Assembly: GCF_900102525.1 (NCBI RefSeq) | Contig: NZ_FNBZ01000008.1 | Location: 62,001-126,000, forward strand | Length of the DNA: 64,000 nucleotides | Direction of reading: 5' to 3' | DNA from: Allobosea robiniae | GTDB taxonomy: Bacteria > Pseudomonadota > Alphaproteobacteria > Rhizobiales > Beijerinckiaceae | Shown here: piece after piece, positions 27,667-38,003 of the stretch | Numbering within the stretch: position 1 is the first letter of the stretch | Layout of the letters: each line of letters opens with the position of its first letter | Program-made: the position numbers and the translations under genes | The notes under the pieces: generated by a model | Database searches by the model: none | What the model was told of the DNA's origin: nothing | What the model saw: only the letters and a program-made list of their open reading frames with translations

Positions 27667-28539
27667 ATGACTCCCAACGCCATCGTGACCATCGGCGAGG
27701 ATCTCGCCCGCCCTGTGCGCTTCGGCAATGCATTGCCGCTCGCCCTGATCGCCGGACCCTGCCAGATGGAAAGCCGCGACCACGCGCTCGAATGCGCGCT
27801 GGCGCTGAAGGAGATCGCGGCGGAGCTGAATATCGGCCTCGTCTTCAAGGCCTCCTTCGACAAGGCCAACCGCACCAGCGTCAAGGGCGCCCGCGGCATG
27901 GGAATGAAGGCCGGCCTGCCCGTCTATGCCGAGATCCGCGAACGCACGGGCCTGCCGGTCGTGACCGATGTCCACGAAGCCGATCAATGCGCACCCGTGG
28001 CCGAAGTGGTCGACATCCTCCAGATCCCGGCCTTCCTCTGCCGCCAGACCGACCTGCTCGTCGCTGCCGCGAAGACCGGCCGCGTCGTCAACGTCAAGAA
28101 GGGCCAGTTCCTCGCGCCCTGGGACATGGTCAATGTCGCGGCCAAAGTGACCGAGAGCGGCAATCCGAACGTGATGCTGACCGAGCGCGGCGCCTCCTTC
28201 GGCTACAACACGCTGGTCTCCGACATGCGCGCCCTGCCGACCATGGCCGAAATCGGCGCGCCCGTGATCTTCGACGCCACCCATTCGGTGCAGCAGCCCG
28301 GCGGCAAGGGCGCCTCGACCGGCGGCCAGCGCGAATTCGTGCCGGTGCTGTCCCGCGCGGCGGTCGCCGTCGGTGTCGCCGGCCTCTTCATCGAGACCCA
28401 TCCCGATCCCGACAAGGCACCGTCGGACGGCCCCAACATGGTGCCGCTATCGGAGTTCAAAGCGCTGATCGAGGAGCTTCAGGGCTTCGACCGCCTGGCC
28501 AAGTCGCGGACCGCCCCGGCGGCCGTCGCTGATGTCTGA
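27667..28539 (+). CDS. kdsA: 3-deoxy-8-phosphooctulonate synthase (KDO-8-phosphate synthase)
   Basis: 290 residues. [52 protein letters not shown] and the [20 protein letters not shown] end are KdsA signatures. It condenses phosphoenolpyruvate with arabinose-5-phosphate to KDO-8-P for lipopolysaccharide inner core, in the cytoplasm. The Asn after KASFDKA suggests the metal-independent subclass; I cannot be sure. Its stop overlaps the start of the MFS gene. Confidence 0.95.
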   Translation: MTPNAIVTIGEDLARPVRFGNALPLALIAGPCQMESRDHALECALALKEIAAELNIGLVFKASFDKANRTSVKGARGMGMKAGLPVYAEIRERTGLPVVTDVHEADQCAPVAEVVDILQIPAFLCRQTDLLVAAAKTGRVVNVKKGQFLAPWDMVNVAAKVTESGNPNVMLTERGASFGYNTLVSDMRALPTMAEIGAPVIFDATHSVQQPGGKGASTGGQREFVPVLSRAAVAVGVAGLFIETHPDPDKAPSDGPNMVPLSEFKALIEELQGFDRLAKSRTAPAAVADV

Positions 28540-29755
28540 ACCCGCTTCGTCGGCAGACCCATCGACGACATCGCTACGAACGCTCGTTCTCGTCCTGGGA
28601 GCCTGTGGCTTCGCCTCGACCTTCACCATGCGGCTCATCGATCCGCTGGTGCCGACGCTCGCCGGTCATTTTGCCCGGTCGATCGCGCAGGTCGCGGTAA
28701 TGGCGACGGCATTCTCCTTCTCCTACGCTTTCGGGCAGCCGATCCTCGGCCCGATCGCCGACGCGGTCGGCAAGATCCGCACGATCGGCACCTGCCTCGC
28801 CCTTCTGGTCCTGCTGTCGATCGCCTGCTCCTTCGCGCCGAATTTCGAGGCCTTGCTCGCGCTCCGCGCCGCCAGCGGGATCGTCGCCGGTGGGATTATC
28901 CCGATCGCGATGGCGGCGATCGGCGATCGCGCGACCATGGCACAACGCCAGATCACGCTCGGCCGCTTCACCGTCATCATGATCTTCGGTCAGATGGCGG
29001 GCGCCGCCTGTTCCGGCGTGATCGCCGAATATGTCGGCTGGCGGGGCGTCTTCCTGATGGCGGGCGGCATTGCCGGGCTCGCGCTCCTGATGCTCACCTT
29101 GACGATGCGGCCCCGTGCCGGGGCGGTACGTCGCCGTCCGACACTGCGGGGAGCGATCGCCAGTTACGCGGCCGTCTTCTCGAACCCGCGCTCGAAGCTG
29201 CTCTATGCGCTGGTCATCACCGAAGGCAGCCTGATCTTCGGCATGCCTCCCTTCGTCGCCGCGATCCTGCAGGAGCGGGCCGGCATCGGCCCGTCGCTCG
29301 CCGGTTTGGTCATCGCCGGAACGGGCATCGGCGGGCTGATCTACGGTCTCTCGACCCGTATCCTGGTCGATCGGATCGGCCCCGCCCGCATGCCGATCGT
29401 CGGCGGCGTCCTGATGGCGATCGGCTATGGGCTGTTTGCGCTGCCCTTCCTGCCGTGGTGGAGCGCCGTGCCCTTCTTCGTGGTCAACGGCTTCGGCTTC
29501 TTTCTGATGCACGGCACGTTCCAGGCGCAGGCGACCGAACTCGCGCCCGAGGCCCGCGGCTCTGCGGTCTCGCTGTTCGCCTGCTCGCTTTTTGCAGGCC
29601 ATGCGCTCGGCCCCGTGCTGATGGGCACAGCGCTCGCCCTGCTCGGCACGACCGGCGCCGTCAGCCTTTTTGCCGTCGGGATCGGACTGCTCGGCTTTGC
29701 CGCGCCGCGCATCCTGCCGATGCTCGGCGCGGCTGAGGCTCAGCGCCCGCGATAG
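28532..29755 (+). CDS. Major facilitator superfamily transporter
   Basis: 407 residues, about twelve hydrophobic segments with an inner loop near the middle. The start overlaps kdsA, so the two are coupled. DHA1/arabinose-efflux-like patterns are visible ([40 protein letters not shown]). Its substrate cannot be predicted. Its 3' end overlaps the convergent queF by 16 bases. Confidence 0.85.
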   Translation: MSEPASSADPSTTSLRTLVLVLGACGFASTFTMRLIDPLVPTLAGHFARSIAQVAVMATAFSFSYAFGQPILGPIADAVGKIRTIGTCLALLVLLSIACSFAPNFEALLALRAASGIVAGGIIPIAMAAIGDRATMAQRQITLGRFTVIMIFGQMAGAACSGVIAEYVGWRGVFLMAGGIAGLALLMLTLTMRPRAGAVRRRPTLRGAIASYAAVFSNPRSKLLYALVITEGSLIFGMPPFVAAILQERAGIGPSLAGLVIAGTGIGGLIYGLSTRILVDRIGPARMPIVGGVLMAIGYGLFALPFLPWWSAVPFFVVNGFGFFLMHGTFQAQATELAPEARGSAVSLFACSLFAGHALGPVLMGTALALLGTTGAVSLFAVGIGLLGFAAPRILPMLGAAEAQRPR

Positions 29756-30195
29756 GGCGCGACGCCCTGGTCGGGGAGCCAGAGGCCCTTCGGCGGCTCC
29801 CCCGTCTGCCAGAACACGTCGATCGGGATGCCGCCGCGCGGATACCAGTAGCCGCCGATGCGGAACCATTCCGGCTCCAGCAGGTCGACCAGCCGCTTGC
29901 CGATCCCGACGGTGCAGTCCTCGTGGAAAGCGCCGTGGTTGCGGAACGAGGCGAGATAGAGCTTCAGCGACTTCGACTCGACCAGCCATTTGCCCGGCAG
30001 ATAGTCGATGACGAGGATCCCGAAATCGGGCTGGCCGGTGACCGGGCAGATCGAGGTGAATTCCGGACAGGTGAAACGGGCGAGATAGTGCGTGCCGGCA
30101 TGCGGATTGGGCACGCGGTCCAGCCGCGCCTCCTCCGGCGAAGCGGGCAAGGCGCTGCTCTGGCCGAGCTGCAAGGTCGAGGCGTCGATGGTCAT
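29740..30195 (-). CDS. queF: NADPH-dependent 7-cyano-7-deazaguanine reductase (QueF)
   Basis: 151 residues from ATG 30195 ([11 protein letters not shown]). This is the short type I QueF: the catalytic Cys lies in [14 protein letters not shown] and the QueF motif in [20 protein letters not shown]. It reduces preQ0 to preQ1 in queuosine biosynthesis. tgt, which inserts the base into tRNA, is 4.6 kb away in this window. Start chosen because the upstream in-frame extension has no family resemblance. Confidence 0.95.
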   Translation of the reverse strand: MTIDASTLQLGQSSALPASPEEARLDRVPNPHAGTHYLARFTCPEFTSICPVTGQPDFGILVIDYLPGKWLVESKSLKLYLASFRNHGAFHEDCTVGIGKRLVDLLEPEWFRIGGYWYPRGGIPIDVFWQTGEPPKGLWLPDQGVAPYRGR

Positions 30196-30249
30196 GGGAT
30201 GCTCCTGGATTTGGCGGGGTTCTAGAGCATCTCCGGCCGATATGGGAAC

Positions 30250-30266
30250 TGCCGCCGTTTGCGGCA
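30250..30266. promoter_or_regulatory. Palindrome between divergent queF and a small membrane-protein gene
   Basis: TGCCGC (30250-30255), five bases, GCGGCA (30261-30266). A perfect 6-bp inverted repeat 55 bp upstream of queF, in a 275-bp divergent region that is otherwise non-coding and becomes AT-rich at 30355-30420. Either an operator or a small hairpin. Confidence 0.35.
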
Positions 30267-30470
30267 TGGGAAAGCAGTCCAGCCCGGCGCCCGCAACTGT
30301 GCGAACGACCACCCGTTCGCAAATGAAGCGTTCGATGAAAGCCTCAAGTTCTGCGCAATTAAGCCGGGTTGTTTGCTTAAATATTTCCGGAATTTCCACA
30401 CGCATATTTGTGCGGATAGGCAGCATGTTCCAGGTCTAACTCGCGCAATCAGAAGCCTAGACCGAACTCC

Positions 30471-30794
30471 ATGATCATTGCCGGCATCTTGTTCCTGATC
30501 GGCCTTCTGATCGGCTTGTCCTACGGCTATCCGGCCATCATTCTCGCCAGCGCCGCGGTCACGCTCATCGCTTTCCCGACATGGATCATCCGCGGCGAGC
30601 TCGGCCTGTTCGTCGTGCTCGTCTGGATCGGATACCTCTTCGCCCTCCAGGCCGGCTTCCTGCTCGGCGGCTATCTCGGCCTGCCGGAAGAGGAACAGGA
30701 CCTACCAGAGCCAGACCGGCCGCCCCGCAGCGAGGCAAAGACCCGCCCACCACAGGACGGTCAGGCCGGACCAGAACAGGACAGAGGCGAGTGA
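30471..30794 (+). CDS. Small hypothetical membrane protein
   Basis: 107 residues. Three closely packed hydrophobic segments (about residues 2-20, 24-40 and 44-68) are followed by a charged Pro/Glu-rich tail. No family recognised. The start ATG follows an AT-rich stretch that could be a promoter. The tail overlaps a possible minus-strand small ORF. Confidence 0.6.
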   Translation: MIIAGILFLIGLLIGLSYGYPAIILASAAVTLIAFPTWIIRGELGLFVVLVWIGYLFALQAGFLLGGYLGLPEEEQDLPEPDRPPRSEAKTRPPQDGQAGPEQDRGE

Positions 30795-30827
30795 GGGTCG
30801 GCGGCGGTTAGGCATGGTCTGGAACAT
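30702..30827 (-). CDS. Possible 41-residue membrane peptide
   Basis: MFQTMPNRRRPSLAS followed by one transmembrane helix (VLFWSGLTVLWWAGLCLAA). A GGGAAA ribosome-binding-like run lies 5 bases before the ATG at 30827. The basic N-terminus and helix look like a real small membrane protein, but it overlaps the tail of the opposite gene, and length alone proves nothing. Confidence 0.3.
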   Translation of the reverse strand: MFQTMPNRRRPSLASVLFWSGLTVLWWAGLCLAAGRPVWLW

Positions 30828-30829
30828 GA

Positions 30830-32278
<1,449 letters not shown>

Positions 32279-32291
32279 TCGAAAGCCTCAC

Positions 32292-32317
32292 GCTGCCGCG
32301 CTCACCAGCGCGGCAGC
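32292..32317. terminator. Shared hairpin at the 3' ends of eno and a convergent gene
   Basis: GCTGCCGCGCT (32292-32302), CACC, AGCGCGGCAGC (32307-32317): a perfect 11-bp stem with a 4-base loop. There is no T run. The stop codon and last residues of the minus-strand hypothetical gene are encoded inside the stem. Confidence 0.5.
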
Positions 32318-32919
32318 AGGCCGTTCGCCTGCGTCAGGGTCCATGAGCCTGCCGCCTGCATGCTCCCGGCCGCACCGGACACCGCGTCGGCGACCTTCAT
32401 CACTGGCGCGACGACGAACTGGCGCAGCGATGAATCGGCGGGCTCGCCGCCAGACGGTTCCGCATCCGTGACAGCCGCCGGAGGCAGGATCACCAGGGGC
32501 GCGCCGATCGCCTGCCCCTTTGTCTTGGACAGCACCGCCAGACGGCGCGGCGGCAATGTTGCCACGTTCACGGCAACACGCGCCCGGGCCTGAGCGGCAC
32601 CCTGCGATGGCGTCCAATCGCCCTCCTCAGGCCAGGCAAGCGACATCGGCATCGCCAGCGCCGCAGGCGTGAGTGGACGTCCGACCTCGAAACTCCCCTC
32701 ATCGACCCATCCGGTTTCCGCGAGCCGGTCGCCGATCTTGCCGTCGCGCAGCAAGGTCAGGGCTGGCGCCTTGGCACCATCGGGCGCCGCATCGGATAGG
32801 AGAGCCGGCACCATCACCAGCAGGGCCGTCGCCGTCGCGATGCCCAGGGAGAGCAACAGGTCGCTCCCCAATCGCGCCGCCATCGTGGCCGGCGCGGGAA
32901 AATCAGATTGTCTCGACAT
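32302..32919 (-). CDS. Hypothetical membrane-anchored protein
   Basis: 205 residues from ATG 32919 (MSRQSDFPAPAT). One N-terminal hydrophobic helix (LLLSLGIATATALLVMVPALL) suggests a membrane anchor or uncleaved signal, followed by a periplasmic-type domain. No family recognised. Upstream parts of the same open frame lie antisense to the EamA transporter and are not coding. Confidence 0.55.
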   Translation of the reverse strand: MSRQSDFPAPATMAARLGSDLLLSLGIATATALLVMVPALLSDAAPDGAKAPALTLLRDGKIGDRLAETGWVDEGSFEVGRPLTPAALAMPMSLAWPEEGDWTPSQGAAQARARVAVNVATLPPRRLAVLSKTKGQAIGAPLVILPPAAVTDAEPSGGEPADSSLRQFVVAPVMKVADAVSGAAGSMQAAGSWTLTQANGLLPRW

Positions 32920-33090
32920 CGGTTGCGCTCCGCATCGCTGCGCCCCTTGAACCTCACGGCGCAAGGAAGCCGTCGCGTCTGGGCACCAGCAGGGCCGAAA
33001 CGGGGCGCAAATACGGTCTGCCGCCGCACGCGCGGGCGCCATGCGCGCCGGCCCGTAACCGGCCCGTTCGCCCGGCGCTAGAGAGGGGCG

Positions 33091-34080
33091 ATGGATCAGA
33101 TCACCCCCGCCACGATGCTCGAGACCGATGCGAGGGTGCGCCGTCGCAAGCGCCTCGCGGCTCTGGGCATGCTGCTGGCGGTGCTGATCTACGGCTCCAA
33201 TTTCGTCATCAGCCGCCACGCCGTGCTCAACGGCTTGACCCAGCACGACCTGATGGCGCTGCGCTTCGCCATCGCCGGCCTGCTGCTCCTGCCGGTCTTC
33301 CTGCGGCCGGGCCTGGCCTCCTGCGGCGGCGTCGGCTGGAAGCGCGGGTTCTGGCTCACGCTGAGCAGCGGCTTCCCGATGACCTATCTGATGCTGACCG
33401 GGCTCACCATGGCGCCCGCCGCCCATGGCGCCACGATCGGGCCGGGCACGGTGACGATGATCGGCATCATCGGCTCCGTCGTGATGTTCGGCGCCGCCCT
33501 GACCGGGCGATTGATGATCGGCGTCGCCGGCGTGCTCGGCGGCCTGATCTGCCTCGGCATCGCCGGCAGTGCGGGTGCGAGCGCCATGACGCTGCGCGGC
33601 GACCTCTGCTTTCTCGGCGTCGGGCTGCTCTGGGGTTTCTATCCGCTGCTGATCCAGCTCTGGCAGGTCGACGGGCTGAAGGCGACGGCGATCGTCTCGG
33701 TCCTGTCGCTCATCTACCTGCCGATCTATTTCCTGTTCTATTTTCGCGGCTTCGACGTCGCGCCCTGGTGGGTTCTCGCCTTGCACGGCTTCAACCAGGG
33801 CGTGCTCAACGTCATCGTCGGCCTCTGGGTCTGGGGCTGGGCCGCGCATGTGCTCGGGCCGTCCGTGGTCGGACGTTTTCCGCCGCTGATCCCGGTCACC
33901 GGTACGCTGCTGGCCATCCCGATCCTGAGCGAGATCCCCTCCTCGCTTCAGCTCGTCGGCATCGTGCTGATCATCGGCGGCCTGTTCGTGGCGTCATGGC
34001 GCCGACCGACGCGCAAGGCCGAGCAGGATCAGGTTCCAGATCACGGCAATGGCGAGGCCGAGCCCCAGCGCTGTCCATGA
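33091..34080 (+). CDS. EamA/DMT superfamily transporter
   Basis: 329 residues, ten predicted membrane helices in two EamA repeats (VLIYGSNFVISRHAVLNGLT; LRFAIAGLLLLPVFLRPG; PLIPVTGTLLAIPILSE). Drug/metabolite transporter-type exporter of unknown substrate. Its last 87 bases overlap the convergent membrane-protein gene. Confidence 0.85.
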   Translation: MDQITPATMLETDARVRRRKRLAALGMLLAVLIYGSNFVISRHAVLNGLTQHDLMALRFAIAGLLLLPVFLRPGLASCGGVGWKRGFWLTLSSGFPMTYLMLTGLTMAPAAHGATIGPGTVTMIGIIGSVVMFGAALTGRLMIGVAGVLGGLICLGIAGSAGASAMTLRGDLCFLGVGLLWGFYPLLIQLWQVDGLKATAIVSVLSLIYLPIYFLFYFRGFDVAPWWVLALHGFNQGVLNVIVGLWVWGWAAHVLGPSVVGRFPPLIPVTGTLLAIPILSEIPSSLQLVGIVLIIGGLFVASWRRPTRKAEQDQVPDHGNGEAEPQRCP

Positions 34081-34779
34081 GCCCCAGGGCACGGCGGCGA
34101 GATGCACGGCAGCCAGCCCCAGCCCGGCACCCAGCAATCCGAGTGCGCTGCTCCCGATGACCGCCGCCGCGGCCGGGCCGCCGGCGCGCGTATGCAGAAT
34201 GATGATCAGGCTCGACAGGATGATCGGCAAGCCGGCGAGGATGCCGGACCATTGCGGGCCGACGCGTTCGCTGAGGCCGGTCACGATGCCGACCAGCGCC
34301 GCGACGCAGGCCGCGCGGATCGGGATGGCATAGCGCGAGATCCCGGCCGGCGGCTTGGCGCGCACCTTGAGATAGGGCCGCACCAGCTGGTGCACGACGA
34401 ACAGCGCCAGCACGGTCAACATCGTGAGCGGGAGCACAGGCAGCGCCATGCTGCGGAGAGCCAGCAGCAGCACCGTCCAGATCGCCAGCGCTCCGCCGAG
34501 GGAGGCGACCACGCCATGGCGCTGGGCCAGCAGCACATAGCTCAGCACGAAGCTGGCATGGGTGGCATTGGCATTCATCGTGCCGAGCGCGGCGCCCGCG
34601 ATGAAATCCGGGCCATGGTCGAGCGCCAGGAAGACGAGGACCGGTCCGAGCGAGATCGGCAAGGTCGCGATCATCGCCGCCATCAACGGCCCGGCGCGCT
34701 CGGCCAGCATCGAGCAGCTCACGACCACTGAGGCCGCGAGCGCCATCTTGAGAGGCAGCAGGGCGAGGCCCGTGCTCAA
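33994..34779 (-). CDS. Hypothetical multi-pass membrane protein, coupled to tgt
   Basis: 261 residues with about eight hydrophobic segments and small-residue-rich helices. I do not recognise the family. The start overlaps the tgt stop (ATGA), so it is co-translated with tgt. Interesting motifs: [20 protein letters not shown] and [17 protein letters not shown], two similar helices that suggest an internal duplication. Confidence 0.65.
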   Translation of the reverse strand: MSTGLALLPLKMALAASVVVSCSMLAERAGPLMAAMIATLPISLGPVLVFLALDHGPDFIAGAALGTMNANATHASFVLSYVLLAQRHGVVASLGGALAIWTVLLLALRSMALPVLPLTMLTVLALFVVHQLVRPYLKVRAKPPAGISRYAIPIRAACVAALVGIVTGLSERVGPQWSGILAGLPIILSSLIIILHTRAGGPAAAAVIGSSALGLLGAGLGLAAVHLAAVPWGSWTALGLGLAIAVIWNLILLGLARRSAP

Positions 34780-35939
34780 GCCGGCTCGCCCCTTTCCCAG
34801 CCTTCGCGGGTCTCCGCGATGAAATCGTCGAGCCGCCCGGCAGCGATGGCCGAGCGCAGGCCGGCCATCAAGTCCTGGTAATAGGCGAGGTTCACCCAGG
34901 TCAGCAGCATCTTGCCGAGCATCTCCTCGGCCTTGACGAGATGGTGCAGATAGGCGCGCGACCAGCTATTGGCGGCCGGGCAGGAAGATTGCTCGTCGAT
35001 CGGACGCGGGTCTTCGGCGTGCTTGGCGTTCTTCAGGTTCATCCGGCCGAAGCGGGTGAAGATCTGGCCATGGCGCCCGGCCCGCGTCGGCATCACGCAA
35101 TCGAACATGTCGATGCCCCGTGCGACCGATTTCACGATGTCGTCGGGTGTGCCGACGCCCATCAGGTAGCGCGGCTTCTCCTGCGGCAGATGCGGCTCGA
35201 CCGTCTCGATCATCGCCAGCATCACGTCCTGTGGCTCGCCGACGGCCAACCCGCCGACGGCATAGCCCTTGAGGTCCATGGCGGCGAGCTCGCGCGCACT
35301 CTCGACGCGCAGATGCGGCACGTCCCCACCCTGCACGATGCCGAACAGCGCCCGGCCCGGATGGTCGCCGAAAGCCGTTTTGCAGCGTTCGGCCCAGCGC
35401 AGCGACAGCCGCATCGCCTTCTCCGCCACCTTCTCCTCGCAGGGCAGCGCCACGCATTCGTCGAGCTGCATCACGATATCGGAGCCGAGCAGGTTCTGGA
35501 TCTCGACCGAGCGCTCCGGCGTCAGCACATGCTTCGAGCCGTCGATATGCGAGCGGAAGGTCACGCCCTCCTCGGTCAGCTTGCGCAGATTGGCAAGCGA
35601 CATCACCTGGAACCCGCCGGAATCCGTCAGGATCGGGTGCGGCCAGTTCATGAATTTGTGAAGGCCGCCGAGCTTCGCGACACGCTCTGCACCGGGCCGC
35701 AGCATCAGGTGATAGGTGTTGCCGAGCACGACATCCGCGCCGAGCGCCCTCACCTGCTCGGGATACATGCCTTTCACGGTCGCGGCAGTGCCGACCGGCA
35801 TGAAGGCCGGCGTGCGGATGACGCCGCGCGGCATGCTGATCGCGCCGGTGCGCGCGGCGCCGTCGCGAGCGGCGACCTTGAAGGTGAATTCGGGTGTGGC
35901 AGCGATTTCGGGCTGCAGGGCTTGGGGCTGAACGGTCAT
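34776..35939 (-). CDS. tgt: tRNA-guanine transglycosylase (queuine tRNA-ribosyltransferase)
   Basis: 387 residues. [41 protein letters not shown] and [12 protein letters not shown] fit the TIM-barrel enzyme that exchanges G34 for preQ1 in tRNA. The usual C-x-C-x2-C zinc motif before SRAYLHHL is reduced: the segment reads [10 protein letters not shown], keeping one of three Cys. I recall similar reduction in other alphaproteobacterial Tgt proteins. Works with QueF in the same window. Confidence 0.95.
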   Translation of the reverse strand: MTVQPQALQPEIAATPEFTFKVAARDGAARTGAISMPRGVIRTPAFMPVGTAATVKGMYPEQVRALGADVVLGNTYHLMLRPGAERVAKLGGLHKFMNWPHPILTDSGGFQVMSLANLRKLTEEGVTFRSHIDGSKHVLTPERSVEIQNLLGSDIVMQLDECVALPCEEKVAEKAMRLSLRWAERCKTAFGDHPGRALFGIVQGGDVPHLRVESARELAAMDLKGYAVGGLAVGEPQDVMLAMIETVEPHLPQEKPRYLMGVGTPDDIVKSVARGIDMFDCVMPTRAGRHGQIFTRFGRMNLKNAKHAEDPRPIDEQSSCPAANSWSRAYLHHLVKAEEMLGKMLLTWVNLAYYQDLMAGLRSAIAAGRLDDFIAETREGWERGEPA

Positions 35940-35957
35940 GGCCAGCGAGGTAGAGCA

Positions 35958-35988
35958 GCGCGCGGGTTTAGGGAAGAGACCCGCGCGC
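35958..35988. terminator. Hairpin upstream of tgt
   Basis: GCGCGCGGGT (35958-35967), 11-base loop, ACCCGCGCGC (35979-35988): a perfect 10-bp stem between the end of the ArsC-like gene (36022) and the tgt start (35939), both on the minus strand. It could terminate the GST-ArsC transcript or form a 5' leader structure for tgt. No T run. Confidence 0.4.
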
Positions 35989-36021
35989 CGGATGGCCGTT
36001 CCGCCCCGTCATGGGCGGGCT

Positions 36022-36378
36022 TTAGCCCTTCGGCACAGCCGCCTCGTAGATCTCCGGCTTGAAGCCGACGATCGTCTTGCCCTTGCCGAGGTCGAGCACC
36101 GGCCGCTTGATCATCGAAGGCTGCGCCAGCATCAGCGCGATCGCCTTATCCGCATCGAGCCCCTGCTTCTCGGCATCGGGCAGCGCACGGAAGGTGGTGC
36201 CGGCGCGGTTCAGCACCGTCTCCCAGCCGTGTTCCTTGACCCAACGCTCAAGCGAGGCCTTGTCCACCCCGCTCGCCTTGTAGTCGTGAAACGCAATGGC
36301 GACGCCATGGCCGTCGAGCCAGGAGCGCGCCTTCTTCATCGTGTCGCAGTTCTTGATGCCGTAGATCGTGATAGCCAC
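36022..36378 (-). CDS. ArsC/Spx-family protein (YffB type)
   Basis: 118 residues, thioredoxin-like ArsC fold: ITIYGIKNCDTMKKARSWL, TTFRALPD, PSMIKRPVLDLG, VGFKPE. A single N-terminal Cys (C-x2-M instead of C-x2-C) matches YffB-type glutathione-dependent reductases rather than true arsenate reductases with the ArsC Arg triad. It lies 12 bases after the GST gene, in one likely operon, which suggests a glutathione-linked role. Confidence 0.85.
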   Translation of the reverse strand: MAITIYGIKNCDTMKKARSWLDGHGVAIAFHDYKASGVDKASLERWVKEHGWETVLNRAGTTFRALPDAEKQGLDADKAIALMLAQPSMIKRPVLDLGKGKTIVGFKPEIYEAAVPKG

Positions 36379-36390
36379 GTCGCGAACCTC

Positions 36391-37098
36391 TCAGGCCGGA
36401 CGCTTCGGGCTGTCGAGGCCGCGCTGCACGGCCGGGCGCGACAGGCAGCGCTCCAGCCAGATCGGCACATGGGTCAGCTTGGCATAGTCGACGAGCTCGC
36501 CCGCGCCATAGAACCCGACGAGATTGCGCACCCAGCCGAGGATCGCGATATCGGCGATGCTGTAGTCGTCGCCCATGATCCAGGTATGGCTCGCCAGCCG
36601 GCTCTCCAGCACGCCGAGCAGGCGCTTGCTCTCGTTGGCGTAGCGATCACGCGGGCGCTTGTCCTCGTATTCGCGGCCAGCGAATTTATGGAAGAAGCCG
36701 AGCTGGCCGAACATCGGCCCGATCGCCGCCATCTGGAAGAACACCCACTGGATGGTCTCGTAGCGGGCGGCAGGGTCCTTCGGCAGGAGCTTGCCGGTCT
36801 TCTCGGCGAGATAGAGCAGGATCGCGCCGGATTCCCACAGGCCGAACGGCTTTCCGTCCGGACCGTTGGGGTCGATGATGGCAGGGATCTTGCCATTGGG
36901 GTTCAGCGACAGGAATTCCGGCCCCCAGGTCTCGTTCTTGCCGATATCGATGAGATGCGGCTCGTAGGGGAGTTCCAGCTCCTCCAGAGCGATCGAGACC
37001 TTCACACCGTTCGGCGTCGGCAGCGAATAGAGCTGGGTGCGGTCGGGATGCGCGGCGGGCCAGCGCTTGGTGATCGGGAAAGCGGAGAGATCGGCCAT
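36391..37098 (-). CDS. Glutathione S-transferase, YfcG/Ure2p (nu) type
   Basis: 235 residues from ATG 37098 (MADLSAFPITKRW). The N-terminal thioredoxin-like domain has LYSLPTPNGVKVSIALEE and NPNGKIPAI, and the C-terminal helical domain MGDDYSIADIAILGWV. The TPNGxK motif is that of nu-class GSTs, which act as disulfide-bond reductases with glutathione. Upstream of the ArsC-like gene in the same direction. Confidence 0.9.
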   Translation of the reverse strand: MADLSAFPITKRWPAAHPDRTQLYSLPTPNGVKVSIALEELELPYEPHLIDIGKNETWGPEFLSLNPNGKIPAIIDPNGPDGKPFGLWESGAILLYLAEKTGKLLPKDPAARYETIQWVFFQMAAIGPMFGQLGFFHKFAGREYEDKRPRDRYANESKRLLGVLESRLASHTWIMGDDYSIADIAILGWVRNLVGFYGAGELVDYAKLTHVPIWLERCLSRPAVQRGLDSPKRPA

Positions 37099-37216
37099 GA
37101 CAGGCTCCGTCTGAATCGGGTGAGGCTTCGGCCGCGAACGATAGAGCCGGCCGCGTTCAAAGCAACGGCGCACGGCCGTGATTGCCGCAAACCGGCCTTG
37201 CATGGCTGCATGGAGT

Positions 37217-37801
37217 TCAGTCGAGCGGCCAGGAGCCCAGGATTACGTACTTCCTGTTATCGATGCTCTCGACCAGCACGAACTCGCGCACCTGCCAGCG
37301 CAGCTCGGGCAGATCGATGGGCGTGCGGCGCACCTTGTCGTAGAACAGCGTCACATGCGGCTGGAAGCTCGATCCGTCGACCTTGAGCCCGGCATGCCGC
37401 AAGGCATCAAGGAGTGTGGTGGACAAGCTATTGGCAGCGAGCAGGTCCGCCCGCGTCGTGAGGGAAAATGCGTAGTTCGGCGCCGCGCCGAAGCTGGCCG
37501 CCTGATTGAACATGACGGCGAAAGAGGTCTTCCGGATCGCGTCGGCGACCGTGCGTGCCATTGCGACGCTCTGCCCGAACGGCCCATCGGGTGCAGCGAT
37601 GCCTCGCAACGTCACATGATACTGGTCAGGTTCGCGCAGCGGTCTTGAGGGACGAAGCTGCTTGTGCAGGTCATGCGCCAGGCCATCGATCCGCGCCCTC
37701 GCCTCCGCATCCGGAAGGAGCGCGAAGAAATAGCGGGGCGGGCGGCGGCCTTCTCGCGGCCGAAACTCTCGCCCACCATCGAGGTCGAGAACGAACTGCA
37801 T
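37217..37801 (-). CDS. 2'-5' RNA ligase/2H phosphoesterase family protein (ThpR/LigT type)
   Basis: 194 residues with both catalytic repeats, YHVTLRG (about residue 62) and PHVTLFY (about residue 148), of the 2H phosphoesterase superfamily. Members ligate tRNA halves or hydrolyse 2',3'-cyclic phosphates; the sequence does not say which applies. Starts with RYFFALLPDAEARARI after a 22-residue charged leader, so the real start may be slightly downstream. Confidence 0.88.
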   Translation of the reverse strand: MQFVLDLDGGREFRPREGRRPPRYFFALLPDAEARARIDGLAHDLHKQLRPSRPLREPDQYHVTLRGIAAPDGPFGQSVAMARTVADAIRKTSFAVMFNQAASFGAAPNYAFSLTTRADLLAANSLSTTLLDALRHAGLKVDGSSFQPHVTLFYDKVRRTPIDLPELRWQVREFVLVESIDNRKYVILGSWPLD

Positions 37802-38003
37802 CTACCCATCATAGAACAAATAAGGAACAAAACAAGCTGCAAACCGCCCAGCGAAAATCGCAAGGCTGCCAGTCACCCCAACCGACCTGCTCACGCTTGA
37901 GCACCAATGGCCCCGCGTCTAGGCTGCCCTTGGTAGCCGCACGGCCGCCGCTTGCGCCCCCGCCTGGCGGGAGGCACGGATTCCTCTCCTGTCAGGCATC
38001 GTC

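Noticed and set aside
32920..33849. N-terminal extension of the hypothetical protein at 32302-32919
   Set aside because: The extension is antisense to the EamA transporter and its composition is that of a shadow frame.
37199..37216. TGCATGG repeat resembling the palindrome at 41460
   Set aside because: It is a short direct repeat (TGCATGGC, TGCATGGA), not a palindrome, and has no promoter element at the matching distance.
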